NCBI GenBank assembly: GCA_015178975.1
Contig: WHVD01000015.1
Coordinates: 868,001 to 932,000 of the forward strand
Length of the DNA: 64,000 nucleotides
DNA from: Hysterangium stoloniferum
Taxonomy: Eukaryota; Basidiomycota; Agaricomycetes; Hysterangiales; Hysterangiaceae
Direction: 5' to 3'
Made by a program: the position numbers and the translations under genes. A model generated the notes under the pieces. That model did no database searches and was not told the origin of the DNA. It worked only from the letters and a program-made list of their open reading frames with translations. Position 1 is the stretch's first letter. Each line of letters opens with the position of its first letter. Positions 56,179-64,000 of the stretch are shown here, piece after piece.

Positions 56179-57297
56179 CATAGAGAATGACCATCTGAGA
56201 TATTCCCCATGGGAACCAAATTTACAAATAAAATTTGGATCTACAAAGCAATGGGTCAAGCTGACATCTACAAGGACCCAAAAAACATAGTCCTGACTCA
56301 TATCAGAAGTGATTTGTGCAAATAACAAGTCAGAGTTCAGAAGAGCAGATGTGTTGGGACAGGCAAACTCTTGAATGTGTGAAGAGGTACTGTACTATAG
56401 CATGTACCAAGAAAACAATAATAGCTGAGTTGAATGTAAGTCCTTGGTGAAGTGATTTTCTCAGAAGTATATGACAGTTAATTAATGATCTATTCAAGAG
56501 ACACAGAGCCTTTATTTGCAGAGGATGTGCCAGTGACACTGGGTGTGGAACAAGGAGAATGTTGCAAAACAAAAGAGAACAAAAGAAACAATACACTTTG
56601 GACCAAACAAGGGAAGAATATCATCTTTGAATATGGAGAAAAAAGGAAGTTTGAAACATAGGAACAAAGAGTTGCACTTATGTTGCCAAGTGGTCCCTTT
56701 GTTATTTCAACCCTGCATGGACACTGCATGTATTTTTGTTCATCCAAATATAGACATATGTAGAGTTTTTATGGTGTTGTCCAACAAACCACAAACAGCT
56801 CATGCTCTTTGAGAAGATCTGTTGCTTTCTTCATTCCAATATGAAGAAAGAAGCTTGCCTTCTCAGTCACAATGGATTGAGCTAGAAAGTACAACCCATG
56901 ATCTGGGTTAACTATGAAGAGGAAGGCTTCCACACCACTATGCTGATTTAATGTCTTAAGCTGGGAACATCAGTTACACTCATAGATGGACATGATCATT
57001 GCAATGTTTCACATACCTCATTGTGGAAAAACACTGAGAACCATCCAATTTACTTGCCCAAGTCAACACAAACCTCTGTCCATATGGAATTTGGAGGGTT
57101 GCTTACTCTTTTTTTGACTCTGTGGTGGGTTTCTCCTTTGATGTAGTTACCATGGAGGTAGTTTCTGCTTGATCCTTGGAAGAGTTCATATTGATAGTGC
57201 ATTCAGAAACCTTGTGTCTGCCTTTTCCACAGAATAGGTAGAGGTCATTATCCATGTGTCATTGTTTCTCCTTGGGTGTGAGTTTACCATTGGAACC
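56179..57297 (-). pseudogene. Minus-strand gypsy remnant with zinc knuckle
   Basis: At about 57115-57290 the minus strand reads GKLTPKEKQ, then LYLFCGKGRHKVSEC, a CCHC zinc knuckle (Cys-x2-Cys-x4-His-x4-Cys without the first Cys clearly placed), and a Lys/Thr/Glu-rich stretch. This is what follows gag in Ty3/gypsy elements. It continues the gag fragment at 57860-58392, interrupted by the small element 57300-57856. Left of 57115 the frames are scrambled. Confidence 0.5.
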
Positions 57298-57299
57298 TA

Positions 57300-57856
57300 G
57301 GAGGTTGTCCATAATCATTATAATATCAAATATTTACTAATAAATATTATATTACTACAAAACCTCCTCTTTAAATAGTGATATCTATTCTGAGACTATT
57401 ATACTGTCAACCACCAACTATGAGAAACAATTCTCCATATTGCATCCTATTTGGTACTTTTTTTCTAAAAGCTAAACTGTAGTTATTTCCTAGTAAAGTA
57501 TGTGGGATATCATTGGAGATTTGTCATCCTATGGCTTTCTTTATTAAGTGAAACCACTTATATATTTTTGGTTTGTTGAATCAAGTAGAAATCTGTTCAG
57601 ATTGACAGACCCATTCCAATGTAATACATATATATCAATGATATGCTTTTTAAAAGTCTTGATGTTTTAATCTACTAAACTCTTTTATAATCTATTCAAC
57701 TCCTAAAAGATACTTTCTTTCATAATATACAAATAAGTTTTAAACATTTCTAAAGTTTGAAAAACCAAATTATGTTTGAATCAAATTCCAGACGTTTGAA
57801 TGACCCTTAGAGTATATTAAAATTTGATACACTTAATAGTTTTCAGATAGCCTCCC
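57300..57856 (+). mobile_element. Inverted-repeat element, copy 1 (MITE-like)
   Basis: The AT-rich 557-bp element is bounded by TA-GGAGG…CCTCCC-TA. A second copy lies in opposite orientation at 59728-60414. It appears inserted in the gypsy gag, splitting the gag body from its zinc knuckle. No coding capacity. The TA border and short GGAGG ends suggest mobilisation by a Tc1/mariner-type enzyme. Confidence 0.6.
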
Positions 57857-57859
57857 TAA

Positions 57860-58392
57860 CAAATGGGATATGTTGGGTTTTTCAGAAGTCAACTGTTTTC
57901 CTTCATCTTGAGTGTTGTAAGTTTGTTTTCCACATTGCCAGATTGATCATAAGGTCTGAAGTTAGTTTCCAGTTCTTCAATGAATGTGTGCCAATCATCA
58001 AGCCAAGCAGGTGCTTCATCAGATAATCTGGAAAGTCTGGGCTCAAACCAATCCTGCATGGAATATTTGAGATAAGAAAGTGCAAAGTCAATTTTTTAAC
58101 AGTCAGTTTTGAATATGGAAGGTCTGTCATAGAAACTAAAATGGCATTTAAGGAGGAAATTCTTCAATTTCTTTGGATCTTTACTGGAAAATGGTTTGGG
58201 TTCTTTGACATTTATGCAAGATGGCTCTCTGTCCTTGAGGTTGTCATTGGCCACTTTCAGATATTCTGAGAAGCTTATGAGGGACTTGAAGAGTAGCATG
58301 GTCAGATATTTGGTGGGTTGTTCTGGGTTTGATGGAAGAATCTGGGTTTTCCCCATTGTCCTCAGGATCCTCAGGAACATCAGAAACCTCAA
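57860..58392 (-). pseudogene. Ty3/gypsy gag fragment
   Basis: The minus strand reads VKEPKPFSSKDPKKLKNFLL, KCHFSFYDRPSIFKTDC, then (after a stop) KIDFALSYLKYSMQDWFEP and DDWHTFIEELETNFRPYDQS followed by GNVENKLTTLKMKE. This is the retrotransposon gag core (F-x-G-K-x3-KLKxFLxQC, FALSYLxGxxxxWFEP, FxxELxxNFGPxD). One in-frame stop and other lesions break it. The related LTR (58548-58985) lies upstream on the same strand, as expected. Confidence 0.8.
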
Positions 58393-58547
58393 TGAAATGA
58401 CTTTCAGAACCTTATGTGATGGGCTGAGCTGGAGTGTCAGGCTGGGTGGTATAAAGTTGTAAAGGGGATCAAAGTTGAGATGGTCCTTCAGTAGCTTTAC
58501 ATTTGGGACCCATCATGAGTGAGTTGTAAGTGTGAGATCTGATATAC

Positions 58548-58985
58548 TGTCAAGTGCCATGTTGGAAACCTATTCCAGGAACTATCAGGAAAGGACTGGG
58601 AACTTGGACACTTCTGGGTAGGGTCAGGACATGGCTTCAGCTTGTGTGCTGCACTCCTACACAAATGCTCACATGTCCTTAATTTCAGAGGGCTGATACA
58701 GTGCCAGGGAGCTTACAAATATTCAGAGTTCCAAAGAGTTCCAAATATAAAGTGCACAGAAAGAGAAAAGGAATTGGCTAACTAAATCAATATCAGATCT
58801 AAGGTGTAAGTACAAATGTGTGGAAAGTAATATGGGCTTTCTGGTAATTGTACTACAAATTGAGATCACAATAAGACAGATTAGGATAGGACTTCCAAAT
58901 CAGGAACATAATAAACAAACAAGTGAATACTTGTCAACAGACAAGTTGCCAAATACAGAACAAGGATGAAGTTCACAATGTCCAG
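58548..58985 (-). repeat. 5' LTR relic of the minus-strand gypsy element (family A-like)
   Basis: The left end TGTCAAGTGCCATGTTGG parallels the TGTTAAGTGCTGTGTTGG of family A, and the core GGCTTCAGCTTGTGTGCTGC is at about 58631. The gag starts about 150 bp to its left on the minus strand. This independently supports the minus-strand reading of family A. The outer end is lost at about 58985. Confidence 0.65.
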
Positions 58986-59725
58986 GAATTGATGCCTTAC
59001 CAGAGTCCCCTACCGCACCAGGGCTCCCTCCTGCCACAGAGCTCCCTCCACCTCTGCACATTCCTAGTAGCCCCCATATGTCCTCCACAACCTTGTCTCA
59101 TGTCATTACCTGAGCCTTCCATGGACCATGAGATAGATACCTTACCCTCCTACTGCATGCCAGATCCCCACATTGGAACCTCTCTCCTCTCCTTGCATTT
59201 CTCTCAGGAGCCCCATCCACTAACCCAATGATGAGCCAATGGAAATTGACATGCTGATCACAGAACCATCTGAGGAGCTTCTTCAAATAAGCAAGAAAGT
59301 GAAGGGAAAAATGAGGACTTTTATCCAAGATGTGGAGTCCCTTGTCATTGATCCCCCTCGGTGACCCTGTCCATGAGCCCAGGATGGAATCATTCCCTCC
59401 ACGAGCACATTCAACCATCAACTTCATGGCTGCCACAGACTGTCTTCCTCCGACAGGGTGGATGTGTATGTCAATCAACTACCCTTCTGTGCAATTCATG
59501 ATTGGGAAGGTATTAGCACAGCTGGGACCAATGCTACAACAACCACTGCTCAAGGGACACATACAGAGCTATAGCAGGTCATTTGTACCAACTGATTACA
59601 TGGACAGTTTCTATTTGTGTGTCAACAACTCCATAGAGAGGGAATGACTGGCGGACAGCAAGGTCCAACTTTCAATGTTTCAATCACTATCAGTGGATCT
59701 CTGCTGTACTCTCCCTGAACATGCA
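58986..59725. other. Unassigned sequence between gypsy LTR and MITE-like copy
   Basis: Plus-strand frames (58923-59231 and 59330-59647) and a minus-strand frame of 126 codons (59098-59478) are open, but I recognise no domain. The C-rich plus strand may be part of another gypsy gag. Confidence 0.35.
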
Positions 59726-59727
59726 TA

Positions 59728-60414
59728 GGAGGATATCTGAAAACTATTAAGTATACCAAATTCTAATATACTCTAAAGGTCATTTAAACATCTGGGATGT
59801 GATTCAAACATAATTTGGTTTTTAAAACTTTCAAAAAGTTTTAAACTCTCTCATAGATTACAAACTAAAGAATCTTTCTGGACAGGAGTAGACAATAAAA
59901 AAAATTAGTAGTTTGAAACACTAAATACTTTTAAAAAATGGATACCTTTAGATAGTCCATTCCATGCATACATATGTATATCATTGGCACCTCTAAATAC
60001 ATATGTATGTATTACTTCGGAATGGATCTGTCAATCTGAACAGATTTCTATTTGATTCAACATACCCAGAATATATAGGGGGTTTTACTTAATAAAGACA
60101 GCTGTGGTATGAAAAATTTCCAATAATATTTTACATATTTTACATGGAAATAGCTACATTACAACTTTAAAAAAACAAGGTATTAATAAAAGTATTAGTA
60201 GGCATGTGTAAAAGGAAGGAAATTATATACAATAGAATTTGTTAAATAACTATGGGTTGTATAAGATGTAATATGGAGAACTATTTCTGATGGCTGTTTT
60301 TTGATGATATAATTGTTTCAGAATAGATATCACTATTTAAAGATAGAGTTTTGTAAAAATAAGACTTTTATTAGTAAATATTTGAGATTATAGTAATTAT
60401 GTATAAACACCCTC
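59728..60414 (-). mobile_element. Inverted-repeat element, copy 2 (MITE-like)
   Basis: It is the reverse-oriented partner of 57300-57856. It begins TA-GGAGGATATCTGAAAACTA and ends …CCTC-TATA. It is about 130 bp longer than copy 1 because of internal indels. No coding content. Confidence 0.6.
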
Positions 60415-60420
60415 TATAGG

Positions 60421-60800
60421 ACCATCTTGATTGCTCTCATTCCCTTTTCCCATGGAACTGCCACCTCATCGGGCCACTCAGGGATTAGCTTAGTGAGGTT
60501 ATCAAGGGTTCCTGATTGGGTGAACAAGTTCGGTACAGATAATATACTGTGATATCTATCCAATCAGGCTGCTGTTGTCATGGGCATGGATGGATATATC
60601 TCCTTGTAATCTTGCACAATGGCTGTTACTTCCTCCTCAGCAACCTGGGTGGTGTAGTGCATGTCCCAGCTATCATTAATGGGTTTGGTGTAAACCAATT
60701 GGCCCTGGTACATCTGCTGAAGCATGACTTGTCACAATCCATGGGGACTGTTCAACAGAGGCTTGCCTTTGGGAGGTCAATGAAGATGTTCTCATTGTGA
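60421..60800 (-). pseudogene. Decayed minus-strand coding segment, family unknown
   Basis: A minus-strand frame with a few stops reads QLVYTKPINDSWDMHYTTQV, AEEEVTAIVQDYKEIYPSMP, then DRYHSILSVPNLFTQSGTLD and LIPEWPDEVAVPWEKGMRAI. The text looks strongly coding, but I cannot name the family; it may be part of a transposon-encoded protein. Confidence 0.45.
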
Positions 60801-62718
60801 CATTGCATGACAGTTCAAGACCAGCAGGTCTTCCTCATGGGAGGGAACTGCCATTTAAAAGTTCCTTGTCCACTCAAGTATATATATTTATATTGTTTGC
60901 TGTAGAATTAATATTTAATCAAATTCAGTCCATCAGATGATACTCTGGAGAATAAGGAAATATTAATATTAATCTTGTCTCTGACAAAAGTTAGTCAAAC
61001 AAACATATATAGATTATCCTTTTGGGGATAAATTCTACAACATAGATTGGTTGGCCAGATAGTTCTGGTTAACTTTCTAAACCAAATAAATTTAAATTAT
61101 ATGAAACTACATGTGAAAGTTCACATGTATACAAGAGAATGCATCTTACATATCCCAAAGATTGCATCTCATCCCAAAGATCAAGTCATAACCCAAATAA
61201 TCTTGTTTAACTATGACATTTGTGCATATTTTAAAAGTCACGGAAATATTAGAGAATGCATTTTATCCCAAAAATTAGGTAACAACCCAGATAATCTTGC
61301 ATAACAATGACATTTGTGCATATTTTAAAAGAGCATACAAGTTTTAAAGATGAAATTTTGGGGTAATGAAATATAAATCCCTAAAACATGTAGTCATAGC
61401 CAGAGGAAATAGTCTCACTTAAAAATATAAGGACCTTTCCATAAAATTTTAAATATTCAATAAATTGTGACTGTCCTCCTATGTCTTTGGTTCAATGATT
61501 TCAAAAAGTATATAAAGTATAGAATTATAAATAATTAATAAAATTTAATCACTTTAAAAATAAACTTCTCTGAGTTAGATCACATGCCCTGATAAATACT
61601 TGGAATTGTTGATACTGAGTAAAGTTGTGGTGGGGTGGGGTGGTGTAAGGGATACCCTCTCTGGGAATATAACTGTTTCATCATATTATATTTCCTATAT
61701 TTCCTCCTCATTTTTCTACTAATTTTGACTAAGTAATTCTTTATTTACATGCATTCACATTAGTTCAAAGATCTATGTATGCCTGTGGGTAAATAGACTC
61801 TTGTGGACACATACATCCCATTGTCTTACATATGTACACTAGTGGGTGTAACTAAGAAAACAGACACTTTTTTACCCTGTAACCACAACTTGCCCAAGAT
61901 ACCATTTGAAGCATTCTGCAAGCTGTGATTGGAGTACATATCATCTCAGCCATCTTTGATGGCTGCAAGTCACATCTCATCTTTACTCTGAGCCTTGCAC
62001 TTACTGTGGAAGCCCAGAACTACATATCTACTGAAACTTGCTCATTGCTGCTTACACCTCTTTGCACTTTTCTATTTCTTTCTTGAAAACTACTTCACTT
62101 ATCTCCATTTCACTGGACTTGTACCACAAGGGCAATTCCTATTTACTATCATAATCATGCTTAAAATGGTTATTCTCCTTTCTTACACCTATATTGCACT
62201 TTGATAGTCAATATAACCTTATCCTACCTGGAGGGTTGATATTCTTTGTATCAGAACTTCTACAACTCTTCACAGGTGGTGAGATATCCCCACAGGCCAC
62301 AGCCTTGTATTTAGCTAGTGATGTGTAGTGATTGAGTTTATATATATCCAACTAAATTGGTTTATATTAGGCTGGACTTGTCTACAATTTAGCAAAGGGG
62401 TCACTATGGATTGTGATATGTTAGTACTCACTGATTAATACAGGACAACTGGCCGGATCAGTGAGTGAACACCATTTATCACCAAAGGATTTACATACAT
62501 ATGATACATTTAATAAGCGGCAAAATGACTGGAGGGATTGACATCTGTTAACTGCGCAAACACATGAACCACTGTGTAAATAGCAAAGAAAATAGAAAAA
62601 ATAGAAAACTTGGAACACATAATACCTCGAAGGAGTAGAATATAATGGAAATTGAAAAATCTCTGTTATGTAGCCTGAAAAAATGTAACATAATGTCCAC
62701 GAGCATACCACGACTGTT
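60801..62718. other. CpG-poor stretch with no recognised gene
   Basis: AT-rich debris. A local duplication occurs at about 61180-61340 (…AATCTTG…TATGACATTTGTGCATATTTTAAAAG, two diverged copies). AGTAAAGTTGTGGTGGGG at 61617 and CACAGCCTTGTATTT at 62294 recall the borders near 33262-33330. It ends where the CpG-normal host gene begins. Confidence 0.5.
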
Positions 62719-64000
62719 CTAAGCATTTGTCTCTGAAGAGAATGAGGGAACAGTTGGAAATTGAGGTATTCTAACTTGTGCTATGTACGGGATGTGATCT
62801 CGCAGAAAGCCCTTGTCAGAGTGCGGGTAGTCGAAAGATTTAAGATGATCAGGGACGATGAAAATAAAGCGCCATTTTTCCCGTGGAGGAACTCCTGCAA
62901 ATTTATCTAGAGTACCCTGGAGACCCGGTTTAATGTCATGCTTTGAGCCACTGGTAAACTGGAATAGATAGAGATAGCCACGGTGAAGTATGAGCGAATC
63001 GATCCCAACTGCATTATTGACCCGTGGAATATAGTAACAATCCTCCCTAATCACGAGCTGCTTGTCTGGCCTCGTAACCGTATGATCATATACAATGGTC
63101 TTCACCGGTGTGATACGCAGAGAGAAGTCGAAATTCGTATCGAGGAATGCCGAATGCCAACAAGAGCCTTTGTAGGAAGCGCGAAACATACGTTTGGCAT
63201 CAATGTTGACGCCTTTGGCGAAGACTTTTTGGAAATGCGCTTCGAAGAGAAAACCAAACGATCCGCCACTAGACAACCGAGAAAATTGTCGCATCATTTT
63301 GAGGACTTCATGCTCATCCAAAATCCAGAGTCGAAGACGAAGTGCTTGGTGAACGAAGTCTGTAGCAGAGTTGACAGTGTACGAGTGCATCATGTTGTGG
63401 TCGGGACGGCGAATAACGCAAATCTGGTGAGAAAATTCGTCCATGGAAAAAGCATTGCTTGCACGTATAAGCTTCGCAAGCGACTCTGCTGTATTGGCGT
63501 TGTCGATTAGTGCTGTCCGAGAATTGTAAAAATTTTGGATATCCATGGGGCTGAATGTCAAGCAAATCCGTGCACTCGGACCTGCGTTATGATACCGTTC
63601 ACGAATATCTTCAAGCTTTTGATTGGGGTAAAGTTGCGCCCTGAAACAAGTTTTCACATGATACATGAAAATTAAAATCCACACTTACGCTTTTTCTAAC
63701 TCATCTAAGGTCCACGGATTCATCACGATCAACTTGGGAATTCTTCCTGACTGGTGGAGTTTGCGCCAGCGTGACACTTTTGGAGAGGTAATATAAACCG
63801 GAAAAAGTTCTCCATCGGAAGAGCAGACGGAAGGGGGTAGCGTTTCAGGGGCGTCCATTGAATCCACAAAGCACCACGTGTGTTTCGCACCACTCCGGTG
63901 AAGCACGGGATCAATGATGTCCACACCCGACTCGGAAAAGAAATAGCATTTATTGAATCGGCACCAGACAACAGGCTGCTTCTCTCCAAGACAATAGCGC
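62719..64000 (-). CDS. Crinkler/RHS-type protein, C-terminal part (runs off window)
   Basis: The gene enters at the window edge in frame (RYCLGEKQPVVWCRFNKCYF) and reads to the exon end …NPWTLDELEKA. A 48-nt intron follows (63641-63688, GTAAGT..TTTCAG), then exon 62719-63640 from AQLYPNQKLEDIRERYHNAG through PSARICLTF to the stop at 62719. About 411 residues are visible without a stop or frameshift. The order (a KPVVW strand, GVDIIDP, a WxFVDS strand, KxxKLIVMNPWTLDEL, GPSARIC, then an alpha/beta C-terminal part ending FIFIVPDHL) fits the fungal retrotransposon-hotspot/Crinkler-like family. These usually have a P-loop ATPase upstream and a nuclease-like tail. The P-loop would lie outside the window. 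Normal CpG content and clean splicing suggest a live gene. Role in this fungus unknown. Confidence 0.7.
63641..63688 (-). other. Intron in the Crinkler/RHS-type gene
   Basis: 48 nt, GTAAGT donor and TTGTTTCAG acceptor, splitting an Ala codon (GC|G); joining restores one frame on both sides. Confidence 0.85.

Noticed and set aside
62983-63510. 175-codon plus-strand frame opposite the Crinkler/RHS-type gene
   Set aside because: The minus-strand gene has family motifs and a valid intron; the plus frame is a shadow.

Overview
The window looks like a repeat-rich accessory region from an agaricomycete (mushroom-forming) basidiomycete. The grounds are fragments of protein families concentrated in that group (DUF6533 and DUF6535 membrane proteins, a fungal tyrosine recombinase with a GHSFRRGG motif, a Crinkler/RHS-type protein), very short introns of 36-54 nt with GT..AG ends, and chromodomain Ty3/gypsy and Ty1/copia retrotransposons. 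No bacterial-style operons, CRISPR arrays or rRNA genes are visible. Only one probably intact host gene is seen, and it is cut by the right edge (62719-64000, minus strand). Nearly everything else is a relic.

Layout. Bases 1-26450 are built mostly from one composite module in several copies. In its fullest form (about 15960-23575) the module holds, in order, a DUF6535 gene relic (+), a complete-length but broken mannose-6-phosphate isomerase (PMI) gene (-), a shared linker, a DUF6533 membrane-protein gene relic (+) and a downstream block called X here. Partial copies lie at 1-1897, 4450-7128, 8665-12375, 13533-13915, 25445-26449, 41434-44097 and 45366-47867. Solo LTRs with perfect target duplications and a tyrosine-recombinase relic interrupt them.

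Bases 26450-33490 form a satellite-rich island: a GC-rich minisatellite, a 19-bp satellite, 42 tandem copies of a 17-bp unit, a 15-bp array and a 1.7-kb pyrimidine-rich minisatellite, bordered by AT-rich simple sequence. Bases 33490-41430 are nested gypsy LTRs, a tRNA-like element, a Cys-rich/coiled-coil relic and a chromodomain tail. Bases 44100-62700 are older, visibly CpG-poor transposon debris: a copia element truncated at both ends, the 5' part of a small secreted-protein gene, a Tc1-type transposon with TA-flanked inverted repeats and a solo LTR inside it, a minus-strand gypsy gag, and two copies of a small inverted-repeat element.

The genes do not form a working pathway. The main biological story is repeated duplication and decay of a mosaic that carries host-gene fragments, chiefly PMI, a sugar-nucleotide housekeeping enzyme. 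A second theme is a short conserved core shared by otherwise different LTR families. All family calls come from reading the sequence; no database search was run.
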